Source of the DNA: Pleomorphochaeta sp963678575
Lineage (GTDB): Bacteria; Spirochaetota; Spirochaetia; Sphaerochaetales; Sphaerochaetaceae
Assembly: GCA_963678575.2 (NCBI GenBank)
Contig: CAXXHV010000002.1
Coordinates: 1,364,001-1,428,000 of the forward strand
Length of the DNA stretch: 64,000 nucleotides
Reading direction: 5' to 3'
How positions within the stretch are numbered: position 1 is the stretch's first letter; each line of letters opens with the position of its first letter. The position numbers were made by a program, and so were the translations under genes. The notes under the pieces are model-generated. The model had not been told where the DNA came from and searched no databases. It was given only the letters and a program-made list of their open reading frames with translations. Shown one piece after another: positions 9,897 through 17,976 of this stretch.

Positions 9897-10352
9897 CTAT
9901 TCTATCCCCTTATTTGGTTTAATACTCTTAACTAATTGTTTAAAAGAGGTTATTGCCATCAATAAACAACCAACAGGAGCACTAATAGTAGCTACTGAAT
10001 AACTAATAGGCAAAGTATTAAAATGTCTTTGACGATTTATAATACTTAGATTTACTCCATAGATTATTACAAAAACCATAAAGCAAAATACTAAAGTTAA
10101 AATAATACTCTTTATTATTTTTTGCACTTTCAATGGGAATCTTTCTACAAATAAATCAACTCCCATATGTCTATTAACTCTCATTGCAAGGTCTGCTCCA
10201 ATAAAGCAGACCCATGCAAAGGTAAGTTGAGCTAGGTCAGTAGACCAAGACATATCTATGCCAAACATTCTTAATACTGCAGCTAAAAAAACTAAAAATA
10301 TTAACAATAATAGCCCAATGCAAACAAAATATTCTTCAATTTTTTGAAACAT
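9897..10352 (-). CDS. yiaM: TRAP transporter small permease (DctQ/YiaM type)
   Basis: A 151-residue protein with four predicted membrane helices, the standard size and topology of the DctQ family. MSWSTDLAQLTFAWVCFIG followed by ADLAMRVNRHMGVDLF is the usual conserved helix-2 region. It assists the large subunit in the membrane. The gene follows the binding-protein gene by 12 bases and precedes the large subunit by four bases, so it is certainly cotranscribed. Confidence 0.88.
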   Translation of the reverse strand: MFQKIEEYFVCIGLLLLIFLVFLAAVLRMFGIDMSWSTDLAQLTFAWVCFIGADLAMRVNRHMGVDLFVERFPLKVQKIIKSIILTLVFCFMVFVIIYGVNLSIINRQRHFNTLPISYSVATISAPVGCLLMAITSFKQLVKSIKPNKGIE

Positions 10353-10364
10353 AATAATTTGTTC

Positions 10365-11354
10365 CTATCTTCCTAATTCTTTATCAATTTGTTTTTTCAT
10401 ATCTTCAAAACCAAGTTTTGTATATGCTTTTTGTGAAGCATCAATGAATTCTTGCTTATTTATTTCACATAATTCCATTCCTGCATCAAGACACTTTTGT
10501 AAGTATTCTTTATCTTTTGCAACAATTTCTTGTGAAGCTTTCTTTCCTGCATTATAGGATTCTTCCATTAATATAGTTTGATATTCTTTAGGTAATTTAT
10601 TAAACCATTCATTTGAAATTACTAAACCTGTTAATAATTGGAAGTGTCCTGTTTCTGATAAATAGTTTGTTACTTCATAAATACTAGCACCAACGGCTGC
10701 TGAATTATGTACTTCAACACCTTCAATAACTTTTTGTTGTAATGCTTGATAAGCTTCAGACCAAGGCATAACAGTTGTATTTGCACCTAATGCTTCTAAT
10801 GTAGCTGTAACAATAGCACCACCTGAAGATCTAATTCTTTGTCCTTTCAAGTCTGAAGGAGAATGTACAGGATTTTTTGTATATAAGTTTCTTGAACCTT
10901 GGAAATAGTTGAATGATAAGATTTTAAAACCATAATCTTCAATTTGTTTTTCCATATCTTTATATACTGAAGTTTGCATTACCTTTAATGATTCATCATA
11001 ATCAACAGCAATATAAGGACCACCTAATATACCAAAATCACTAATATAGTTACTTAATCTACCTGGATCAGTAATTACTCCAACTCCAGCACCTAATTTT
11101 GCTTGTTCTAGAACATCTTCATCACTTCCTAGTTGTGCTCCAGAATATAATTGAACTTCAATTTTATTTTCTGTTCTTTTCTCTACATTATTCTTAAATT
11201 GAACTAACCCTTTATAGGTAGGATCATTTTCTGTTAATACTGTACCAACTTTTAAGGTATAGCTACCCTTTTCTTGTGAACCATTTGCAAAAAGAGTTGC
11301 ATTAAAAACGAGAGCAACAATTGCAACAACTAAAAAACTTTTACTTTTTATCAT
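10365..11354 (-). CDS. yiaO: TRAP transporter periplasmic binding protein (DctP/YiaO type)
   Basis: A 329-residue solute receptor for the TRAP system. Signal peptide of about 23 residues ends LFA, giving a mature start NGSQEK; no lipobox cysteine, so it should be free in the periplasm. Family marks: LKVGTVLTENDPTYKGL, LYSGAQLGSDEDVLEQ, the substrate carboxylate-binding region SDLKGQRIRSSGG (about 165-177) with the conserved Arg, and MPWSEAYQALQQKVIEGVE. The receptor is first in the operon and is transcribed from the promoter at 11385-11413, whose -10 box lies inside a GntR operator. Cargo is inferred from the YiaK neighbour; DctP receptors are hard to assign by sequence alone. Confidence 0.88.
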   Translation of the reverse strand: MIKSKSFLVVAIVALVFNATLFANGSQEKGSYTLKVGTVLTENDPTYKGLVQFKNNVEKRTENKIEVQLYSGAQLGSDEDVLEQAKLGAGVGVITDPGRLSNYISDFGILGGPYIAVDYDESLKVMQTSVYKDMEKQIEDYGFKILSFNYFQGSRNLYTKNPVHSPSDLKGQRIRSSGGAIVTATLEALGANTTVMPWSEAYQALQQKVIEGVEVHNSAAVGASIYEVTNYLSETGHFQLLTGLVISNEWFNKLPKEYQTILMEESYNAGKKASQEIVAKDKEYLQKCLDAGMELCEINKQEFIDASQKAYTKLGFEDMKKQIDKELGR

Positions 11355-11380
11355 AAAATACTCCTTAAATTTCTTATAAC

Positions 11381-11398
11381 TAACATACTAACATGTTA
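11381..11398. promoter_or_regulatory. GntR operator 1 (over the TRAP promoter)
   Basis: TAACATACTAACATGTTA, containing the perfect palindrome TAACATGTTA (11389-11398). It covers the -10 box of the TRAP operon promoter. The inverse of operator 2 matches it at 17 of 18 bases. The form TnGTn(2-3)ACnA of FadR-type GntR sites fits. Confidence 0.75.
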
Positions 11399-11413
11399 AT
11401 TTTTATCTGTCAA
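11385..11413 (-). promoter_or_regulatory. Promoter of the TRAP/YiaK operon
   Basis: On the minus strand TTGACA (11413-11408), a 17-base spacer, then TAGTAT (11390-11385). The -10 lies wholly within operator 1, the arrangement expected for repression. The first start codon follows about 30 bases later, with AAGGAG before it. Confidence 0.8.
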
Positions 11414-11455
11414 ACTTTATTTTACTACTTTTTTTTTGCTTAGAAATATTGTATC

Positions 11456-11473
11456 TAACATGTTAATATGTTA
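11456..11473. promoter_or_regulatory. GntR operator 2 (over the regulator's own promoter)
   Basis: TAACATGTTAATATGTTA, again with the perfect decamer TAACATGTTA (11456-11465). It is the inverted copy of operator 1, centre-to-centre 67 bases for the decamers, and lies 12 bases before the gntR start codon. A TAATAT at 11464-11469 could be the regulator's -10, so autorepression is likely. Confidence 0.7.
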
Positions 11474-11484
11474 TTATTTGGCTC

Positions 11485-12249
11485 ATGGAAGAATTATCAA
11501 GAACAACTGTCACAGACGAAGTTTACAACCTTTTAAAGAATAAAATATTAAATTTAGATTATAAACCTGGTAGAGCCCTAAGTGCTGTAAAAATAACAAA
11601 AGAAATGAATGTTAGCAGATCACCAGCAAGAGAAGCTTTAATTAAATTACAATCTGATAATTTAGTTGAGATAATACCGCAAGTTGGAACAAAAGTTTCT
11701 TTAATTAATATAGATAAATTAAATGAAGAAAGATTTCTCAGAACAAGTTTAGAAAATTCTGCTCTAACAAGATTTACTTATGATCATTCCAATGAACAAA
11801 TTGAAAAAATGGAAGAATTAATTCTTAAACAAGAACAAGCATTATTAAGTCAAAATTTTATTAAGTTATTGGATTATGATAATAGATTCCATGAGATTGT
11901 ATTTTTAAGCATTAGAAAACCTGATTGTTGGAAATTGCTTACAAACTATAATTCTAATGAATATCGTCTTCGCTTATTAGCTTTATTAGCATTAAAAGAA
12001 ACTACTCAATATGTAATTAACTCTCACGAGAGTCTTTTAAAATTCATTAAAGAAAGAAATGAAAAGAAAGTTATTGAATGTTCAAATTTACACTTTTCAA
12101 AGATGAATGAAGAGATACCTAAATTGCTATCAATTTATCCTGAAATTTTTGAATATAATGAGACAAAAAATAAGATTCAAAATACTAGAATTAATAAAGA
12201 TGAAAATAATTTTATGGATTCTGTTTTAAAAAATAAAAGCTATCTTTGA
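11485..12249 (+). CDS. GntR-family repressor, FadR/FCD subfamily
   Basis: A 254-residue transcription factor. The winged helix (about 1-70) contains EVYNLLKNKILNLDYKPG and the recognition segment KEMNVSRSPAREALIKLQ, typical of GntR. The C-terminal all-helical FCD effector domain follows, with RTSLENSALTRF, a DNRFHEIVF metal-site motif (Asp and His) and SHESLLKFIKERN. Such regulators usually bind a carboxylic or sugar acid and then release DNA. It is transcribed away from the TRAP/YiaK operon and the pair of inverted operators between them is its obvious target, so it should induce the operon when the imported sugar acid is present. Confidence 0.92.
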   Translation: MEELSRTTVTDEVYNLLKNKILNLDYKPGRALSAVKITKEMNVSRSPAREALIKLQSDNLVEIIPQVGTKVSLINIDKLNEERFLRTSLENSALTRFTYDHSNEQIEKMEELILKQEQALLSQNFIKLLDYDNRFHEIVFLSIRKPDCWKLLTNYNSNEYRLRLLALLALKETTQYVINSHESLLKFIKERNEKKVIECSNLHFSKMNEEIPKLLSIYPEIFEYNETKNKIQNTRINKDENNFMDSVLKNKSYL

Positions 12250-12464
12250 ATGTAATATAAAAAGCAATCTAATTTTAATTACTTATTTTATTTTAATATT
12301 TATTCTTTGCATTTAATCAATTCCAATAATATTGCATTTTATTCTTTTTTTATTGATACTATTCTAAATATTAACTTAATATCACAAATATTAATTTGAA
12401 ATCCCTTTCATTTTATATATATAATATTCTAATTAATATTTATTTTTTTAATTTTGGAGTTCAA

Positions 12465-13079
12465 ATGAAAAAATTTTCCCTCATTTTAATTTTATCTTGT
12501 TTATCTTTTTCTTTGTTTGCAGCAAGCAATAATAATAATCTTAATTATTCTGGTTTAGGTATTGGTTATTCTTATATAAATTATAAACATAATGATAACA
12601 ACATTATTAATGTTTATGGACCTAATCTTTCAATTAGAGGAGAAAGTATGAAAAACGATGCAACTTCTCATTATACAGATTTAAGTATTGCCGAACCAGA
12701 ACTTGATCATAAATATATTGGAAATATAAATGTTTATGATTTAAGCCTATTATTTGATTATAGTACTGGCATAAATTTATTAAGTTCTTATGAAAAAGGA
12801 AATTATCATTATATTGGATTGGGAACGCACGTAAATGCTTTAGTTGTTACTTTAAATGATTACATAAATATTGATTCTTTTGTAGGTGTTTATATCAATG
12901 CTGGATTTAAATCAGCTATTGCTGATAATGCTTTTATTGATATCTCTTACAAAGCTAGTTATGATTTCTTTGGCTATAATTTCAATAATGATTCATCACG
13001 AGAAAATAATTCTGGCGAATTAGAAAACTACACTTGTTTTGGACAAGCGGTTAATATTTTCATAACTTATAAAATCTAA
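12465..13079 (+). CDS. Exported hypothetical protein, possible outer-membrane beta-barrel
   Basis: I choose the ATG at 12465 (204 residues), preceded by TTGGAG; an in-frame ATG at 12396 would add 23 residues without a binding site and would bury the signal peptide. MKKFSLILILSCLSFSLFAA is a clear signal peptide. The mature part is rich in Tyr, Asn, Ser and Asp with alternating polar and apolar stretches such as GLGIGYSYINYKH and FVGVYINAGFKSA, ending in YTCFGQAVNIFITYKI, a pattern seen in small outer-membrane barrels. The closing residue is Ile, not the classic Phe. No family recognised. It is a single gene with a strong terminator behind it. Confidence 0.6.
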   Translation: MKKFSLILILSCLSFSLFAASNNNNLNYSGLGIGYSYINYKHNDNNIINVYGPNLSIRGESMKNDATSHYTDLSIAEPELDHKYIGNINVYDLSLLFDYSTGINLLSSYEKGNYHYIGLGTHVNALVVTLNDYINIDSFVGVYINAGFKSAIADNAFIDISYKASYDFFGYNFNNDSSRENNSGELENYTCFGQAVNIFITYKI

Positions 13080-13109
13080 AATATAATAATTAGTAATAAA
13101 CAAAAATTG

Positions 13110-13150
13110 AATCCTAAAGAATTTTATATTTCTTTAGGATTTTCTTTGCT
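13110..13150 (+). terminator. Strong rho-independent terminator
   Basis: Perfect 12-base arms AATCCTAAAGAA (13110-13121) and TTCTTTAGGATT (13130-13141) with an eight-base loop, then a T-rich tail. It lies 30 bases after the exported-protein gene. Confidence 0.85.
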
Positions 13151-13484
13151 TCTAATAATTATTTTTCTTCAAAACTCAATTCTTATAATAGTGAAATAAA
13201 AGATTATATATAACCTCATTTACAGTATTTTTCATTTAAGTTTGTAAAACCTAAATCAAGCAATAATCTTTTGCTATAAATATACTCTTACAACAAAATA
13301 TTAGATAGTTTTTATTTCAATAATTTCTAAATATCCCACTTGATATTTACATCTTAAAGAATAAAAGGTCTGTCTCTTATCCCCTCTTTTAACTTAACAT
13401 TTTTATATATAAAAAAAATAATTATATAATATATAAGGGTTTATCTAAATTTAAAAATCTACATAAAATATTTTCAAATAAAAC
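13151..13484. other. Gene-free spacer before the LacI-controlled operon
   Basis: About 330 AT-rich bases between the terminator and the next promoter. Nothing protein-like or structured stands out. Confidence 0.5.
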
Positions 13485-13513
13485 TTGCACCTAAAATATT
13501 CCCATGATACTAT
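13485..13513 (+). promoter_or_regulatory. Promoter of the ten-gene sugar operon
   Basis: TTGCAC (13485-13490), a 17-base spacer and TACTAT (13508-13513). The predicted start near 13520 lies just before the first LacI-type operator. Confidence 0.75.
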
Positions 13514-13526
13514 GAATTAATGCAGA

Positions 13527-13544
13527 AATGGTAGCGTTACCATT
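13527..13544. promoter_or_regulatory. LacI-type operator 1
   Basis: AATGGTAGCGTTACCATT, nine-base half sites identical at 8 of 9 positions with the central CG typical of LacI/PurR sites. It sits a few bases after the predicted transcription start, so a bound repressor would block initiation or early elongation. Confidence 0.8.
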
Positions 13545-13580
13545 TTTATTAATTTGAGTTTTTTAAATTTTTTTATTTAA

Positions 13581-13598
13581 AATGGAATCGCTACCATT
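13581..13598. promoter_or_regulatory. LacI-type operator 2
   Basis: AATGGAATCGCTACCATT, half sites matching at 7 of 9; centre 54 bases after operator 1. The pair may allow looping or cooperative binding by the operon's own LacI protein (22604-23611). Confidence 0.75.
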
Positions 13599-13639
13599 TT
13601 ATAAAAAAATAATTAACTCATTTATTTTCTGGGGGAATT

Positions 13640-15547
13640 ATGGAGTTATTCTTAGAAGATTGCCACAATAAATCTGTTGCAATTTTGGGTGATATCTGTC
13701 TTGATTTATATTACTTTATTAGTGATGAAAATATAGAGATATCTCTTGAAACAAAATTGCCAACCTATCCAGTCAAATCATCAAAGTTTGAACTCGGTGG
13801 AGCAGCAAATGTTGCTGTAAATTGTAAGCGTTTAGGCATAGAAAATGTCGATATTTATGGTCTGGTGGGAAATGACTATTATGGAACAATCATTAGAGAC
13901 TTATTTAAAAAAGAAAATATTAATACTAAGGGCTTATTAATTGAAGAAAACAATTTCTCATCAAATGTTTATCTAAAAGTATATAAAGATGGAAAGGAAT
14001 TACCCCGTTATGATTTTGGAAATTTCAATTCACCAAGTAAACAAATTCAAGATCAAGTAATTGAACACTTAGAAAAAAATATAAATAAATATGATGTAAT
14101 AATTATCAATGAACAAGTCCTTAGTGGTATTCATAATTCATATTTTGAAAAACAACTAAATACATTAATTGATAACCATCAAGAAAAGAAATGGATTTCT
14201 GATTGTAGAACTAGAAATAATGTTTATAAAAAAACAATCCATAAACTAAACAACCATGAAGGATACAATTTAGTAAAAAAAATTACTAATAATTTTAGTA
14301 ATATAAATAATACAATTAATGATCATTTCATTGCTAATTATCTTTATAACTACTGGAAATTACCATTAATTATGACTCGTGGTGAAAATGGAGCATTAGT
14401 TGCAAATGAAAATGGACTACATGATATTATGGGTCTTCATATCATTCAGCATCTTGATACTGTTGGAGCTGGAGATGCGTTTTTATCTGGTTTAACTTTT
14501 GGATTATGTTGTGGATACAACTTAACCAAAGCTGCTACTGTTGGAAACTTCTCAGCAAGTGTTAGTTGTCAAATCCTATTTGAAACGGGTCACCCTACTT
14601 TAGAACAAATTCAAGAATTAGCTAATCAAGCAGATTATAGATATAACTATGAGTTAGCAAGTGATATCAGATTAGCTAATTATTATGAAAATACTGATAT
14701 TGAAATTATTAATAAAAATGTAATTAATAGTTTCTCAGTCTACCCTAAAGTTTGCATTTTTGATCATGATGGTACTATCTCAGTTTTAAGAGAAGGCTGG
14801 GAAGCAATAATGCTAGAAACTATGATTGAAGTAATTGCTGGGGAAAAATATAACTCATTATCAAAAGAAGATCTAAAGAAAATCACAGATCAATCTAAAT
14901 CCTTAATTGAAAAGACTACTGGCGTACAAACTATTATACAAATGCAAGAACTTGTTAAACTTATAGATTTAAATAATTACGTCAAAAAAGAAGATATTCT
15001 TGATGCCTGGGATTATAAAAAAATCTATAACGATAAACTTTTAAAAAAAGTTGCTAAGAGAAGAGAAAAATTAGCAAATGGGCAACTCAATATTGATGAT
15101 GTCACCATTAAAGGTGCTGTAAACAGTTTAATAAAACTAAGAAATGCAAATACTAAAACTTATTTAGCAAGTGGTACCGATGTTGAAGATGTAATAGAAG
15201 AAGCTAAGGCTTTAGGTTATGCCCAATTCTTTACTGGTGGAATAAACGGCTCTGAAGGAGATGTTTCTTTAGATCCAAAGAGAAAAGTAATTCAAAATCT
15301 AATAAGTGATATAGAAAATAAAAATGAAATAAAAATCAACGAATGTGTTGTATTCGGGGATGGTCCAGTTGAAATGAGAGAAGCTAAAAAGCACGGTCTA
15401 ATTGCAATTGGAATTCTGAGTGATGAAACAAGAAGATGGGGTAAAAATCTATCAAAAAGAGAAAGATTAATTTTAGCTGGAGCTGATATTTTAATTGATG
15501 ACTTCTCCTCTTTCTCTAAATTATCAAAATTATTAGGTTGGGAGTAA
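13640..15547 (+). CDS. PfkB-family sugar kinase fused to a HAD phosphatase
   Basis: A 635-residue two-domain protein. Residues 1 to about 330 form a ribokinase-fold kinase resembling the HldE (RfaE) kinase domain: ILGDICLDLYYF, then ISLETKLPTYPV, KFELGGAANVAVNCKRLG and the anion-hole/catalytic-base motif DTVGAGDAFLSG. Residues about 368-635 form a HAD hydrolase: motif I CIFDHDGTISVL, a helical C1 cap, motif II YLASGTDVEDV, motif III lysine near KRKVIQN and motif IV VVFGDGPVEM. No nucleotidyltransferase domain is present, unlike HldE. Kinase and phosphatase in one chain suggest phosphoryl transfer at one carbon and removal at another, or a futile-cycle control. First gene of the operon; GGGGG precedes the ATG. 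Substrate unknown. Confidence 0.85.
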   Translation: MELFLEDCHNKSVAILGDICLDLYYFISDENIEISLETKLPTYPVKSSKFELGGAANVAVNCKRLGIENVDIYGLVGNDYYGTIIRDLFKKENINTKGLLIEENNFSSNVYLKVYKDGKELPRYDFGNFNSPSKQIQDQVIEHLEKNINKYDVIIINEQVLSGIHNSYFEKQLNTLIDNHQEKKWISDCRTRNNVYKKTIHKLNNHEGYNLVKKITNNFSNINNTINDHFIANYLYNYWKLPLIMTRGENGALVANENGLHDIMGLHIIQHLDTVGAGDAFLSGLTFGLCCGYNLTKAATVGNFSASVSCQILFETGHPTLEQIQELANQADYRYNYELASDIRLANYYENTDIEIINKNVINSFSVYPKVCIFDHDGTISVLREGWEAIMLETMIEVIAGEKYNSLSKEDLKKITDQSKSLIEKTTGVQTIIQMQELVKLIDLNNYVKKEDILDAWDYKKIYNDKLLKKVAKRREKLANGQLNIDDVTIKGAVNSLIKLRNANTKTYLASGTDVEDVIEEAKALGYAQFFTGGINGSEGDVSLDPKRKVIQNLISDIENKNEIKINECVVFGDGPVEMREAKKHGLIAIGILSDETRRWGKNLSKRERLILAGADILIDDFSSFSKLSKLLGWE

Positions 15548-15550
15548 AAA

Positions 15551-16657
15551 ATGAAAAGCTTTGATAGGGATAAAATGATATATTATCCGTTGAAAGAAAG
15601 ATATAGCAAAGTAAATATAGAAAGAGACTATATTCACTTAGATGCTAAATCTAACATTAATGATGAAAAATCAGTTAAGAGAATAGAAAAAATTGCTGAT
15701 GAAATCATTAGAGCAAGAGAATCTGATGCCTCTGTTATTCTTGCTTTTGGAGCACATACTATAAAAAATGGGCTTGCAGTTATAATTGGAGACTTATTAA
15801 AAAAAGGATATATAACCCACCTAGCAACTAATGGAGCTGGAGTTATTCATGATTGGGAATTTTCTTATCATGGAAGTAGCAGTGAAGATGTTAAAGCCAA
15901 TGTACAAGAAGGTAAATTTGGAACTTGGGAAGAGACTGGTTATTATATAAACCTAGCCTTAGCTGTTGGAGCTTATAAGGGTTTAGGCTACGCAACTAGT
16001 GTTAGTGATTTAATTAATAACAATGGATTATATATTCCATCAATACTAGAATTAAATACACTAATAAGAGAATCAAATGAAAAAGCTGATCCAAATCAAA
16101 TAGCTGCTGCTGCAAATTTAAGAGCTTTAATTACTCACTATAAAATTGAATCAGGGTTTATGGAAATTATACATCCCTTTAGAAAATATAGTCTCTTAGC
16201 CCTTGCTGCAAAAAATAATTGTAATATGACTTGTCACCCAATGTTTGGTCACGATATTATCTACACCCATAAATTTAATAAAGGGATTTCTATTGGAGTA
16301 ACAGCAGAAAGAGATTTCTTATCTTATGTAGATAGTGTTTCTAATTTAGAAAACGGAGTTTATTTATCTCTTGGTTCAGCTGTAATGTCTCCAATGATTT
16401 TTGAAAAATCCCTTTCTATGTCTAGAAATGTCCTTCATCAAAAAGGTAAACAAATTAAAAATTGTAATATTCATGTTGCCGATTTAGCAAAAGAAACCTG
16501 GGATTGGTCTCAAGGAGAACCTCCACAGGATAATGCTGCTTATTATCTTAGATACATGAAAACTTTCTCAAGAATGGGATGCCAAGTTGATTATCAATCT
16601 ATTGATAATAGAGACTTCTTGATTCTTCTAAATAATGCATTAAATAAAAGGAGTTAA
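15551..16657 (+). CDS. Uncharacterised protein, possible deoxyhypusine-synthase-like fold
   Basis: A 368-residue soluble protein with no signal peptide, three bases after the kinase-HAD stop. I do not recognise a named function. Visible: a compact N-terminal segment VILAFGAHTIKNGLAVIIGD followed by LLKKGYITHLATNGAGVIHD and WEFSYHGSSSEDV. The spacing of glycines, the TNGAG turn and the following acidic residue recall the nucleotide-binding part of deoxyhypusine/homospermidine synthases. Later conserved-looking blocks are EGKFGTWEETGYYINLAL, CHPMFGHDIIYTH (two His) and the acidic/aromatic KETWDWSQGEPP. A NAD-dependent or lyase-type reaction on a sugar or sugar phosphate is inference from its neighbours only. 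Confidence 0.5.
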   Translation: MKSFDRDKMIYYPLKERYSKVNIERDYIHLDAKSNINDEKSVKRIEKIADEIIRARESDASVILAFGAHTIKNGLAVIIGDLLKKGYITHLATNGAGVIHDWEFSYHGSSSEDVKANVQEGKFGTWEETGYYINLALAVGAYKGLGYATSVSDLINNNGLYIPSILELNTLIRESNEKADPNQIAAAANLRALITHYKIESGFMEIIHPFRKYSLLALAAKNNCNMTCHPMFGHDIIYTHKFNKGISIGVTAERDFLSYVDSVSNLENGVYLSLGSAVMSPMIFEKSLSMSRNVLHQKGKQIKNCNIHVADLAKETWDWSQGEPPQDNAAYYLRYMKTFSRMGCQVDYQSIDNRDFLILLNNALNKRS

Positions 16658-16659
16658 TT

Positions 16660-17940
16660 GTGGAAACTGAAAAATTGAATATTTGGAAAGAAGAATTAGT
16701 AAATCATCTTCATAATGAACTATTACCATTTTGGTTAGACCGTGTTTGGGATAAAGAAAATGGAGGGTTTGTTACCCAATTTGATACTAATGGAAATCTA
16801 ACAGATTGTGATGAAAAATCTATGTTAGCTCATATGAGAACAATCTTTTCACTATCTATAGCCTATGAGAATGGACATGATTTAGATGGAAGATGTAAAA
16901 ATCTTGCTAAAAAAGGTGTCGATTTTGCAATTGATGTTTATTGGGATGAAATCTATGGCGGATTTTATTGGCTATTAGATAGAAAAAACAATGTAATAAT
17001 TGATCAAAAAATAATGTATGGACAAAGTTTTGCTATCTATGCGCTATCTACTTATGCAAGAGTATTTAATGATGATAGAGCTCTCTCTTATGCAGAAAAA
17101 TGTTTTGATTTATTACAAATATATTGCTCAGAAAACACCTATGGTGGTTATTGGGAAATGTTTGAAAGAGATTGGACTCTTAAAGGAGCTGGGCCTGCTG
17201 GAGGAGATAGAAAAACTCTCGATTTCCACATGCACTTAATGGAAGCACTTACAGCTCTTTATAAAGCTAGTGGAAAAGAGATACATAAAAGAAAATTACT
17301 TGAAGTAATTGATTTACTATTAAATACAATCCTTGATAAGAAAACTAGAACTGGTACCCCACAATTTTACAAAGATTGGAGTGTAGCTCCACAAATAAAA
17401 TTTGATATTATTTGGGGCTGGGACAGATTTGATGCAGCAAGTGGAGTAAAACCACATAGTGATAACACCTCTTATGGTCATAATGTTGAATTCTTCTGGC
17501 TATTAATGGATAGTCTCAAAGCTTTAAATATTGATCCAGAGAAATATGATGATACTTTCAAAACTATACTAAATCATGCTCTTAAAAATGGAGTTGACTG
17601 GGAATATGGAGGAATATATACCGAAGGTTCTTCCTTAAAAGATGAAGTATATGACGATACAAAAGAATTCTGGCAACAAGCAGAATTTATGATTGGTATG
17701 TTAGAAGCTTATTTACTATATAAAGATAAAAAATATCTAGATGTATATGAAAATGTTCACACCTTCGTTCAAACAAAAATGATTAAACATGAAGTTGGAG
17801 AATGGTTACCTCTTTTAGAAAGAGAAGGAAAACCAATTTGGAATCATATGAGTCACTCTTGGAAGGTAAATTATCACACCATTAGAGCAACAACTTATTC
17901 AATCAAAAGATTAGAAAGAATACTTCTAAATGAAAATTAG
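16660..17940 (+). CDS. AGE-family sugar 2-epimerase (N-acylglucosamine/cellobiose/mannobiose epimerase type)
   Basis: A 426-residue cytoplasmic (alpha/alpha)6-barrel epimerase, read from a GTG start with GGAG five to eight bases before it. Length and motifs fit the AGE superfamily: GGFVTQFDTNGN, KSMLAHMRTIFSLS (Arg), GGFYWLLDRKNN, FHMHLMEALTALY (His pair), SYGHNVEFFWLL (catalytic His), KEFWQQAEFMIGML (Glu/Gln) and SWKVNYHTIRA (catalytic His). Such enzymes interconvert glucose/mannose epimers at C2 of free sugars, N-acyl sugars or reducing ends of disaccharides. The glucose/mannose-type ABC importer next door supports action on an imported sugar before phosphorylation. GlcNAc, cellobiose and mannobiose specificities cannot be separated here. 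Confidence 0.85.
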   Translation: METEKLNIWKEELVNHLHNELLPFWLDRVWDKENGGFVTQFDTNGNLTDCDEKSMLAHMRTIFSLSIAYENGHDLDGRCKNLAKKGVDFAIDVYWDEIYGGFYWLLDRKNNVIIDQKIMYGQSFAIYALSTYARVFNDDRALSYAEKCFDLLQIYCSENTYGGYWEMFERDWTLKGAGPAGGDRKTLDFHMHLMEALTALYKASGKEIHKRKLLEVIDLLLNTILDKKTRTGTPQFYKDWSVAPQIKFDIIWGWDRFDAASGVKPHSDNTSYGHNVEFFWLLMDSLKALNIDPEKYDDTFKTILNHALKNGVDWEYGGIYTEGSSLKDEVYDDTKEFWQQAEFMIGMLEAYLLYKDKKYLDVYENVHTFVQTKMIKHEVGEWLPLLEREGKPIWNHMSHSWKVNYHTIRATTYSIKRLERILLNEN

Positions 17941-17976
17941 AAATTAGCTTCTTAGGAAGCACAAAAGGAGAAATAT

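Noticed and set aside
12396..12464. Upstream ATG of the exported protein
   Set aside because: Would bury an excellent signal peptide that starts at 12465 behind 23 residues, with no ribosome site.
17018..17239. Alternative frame inside the epimerase gene
   Set aside because: Shadow frame; the epimerase carries uninterrupted family motifs through this stretch.
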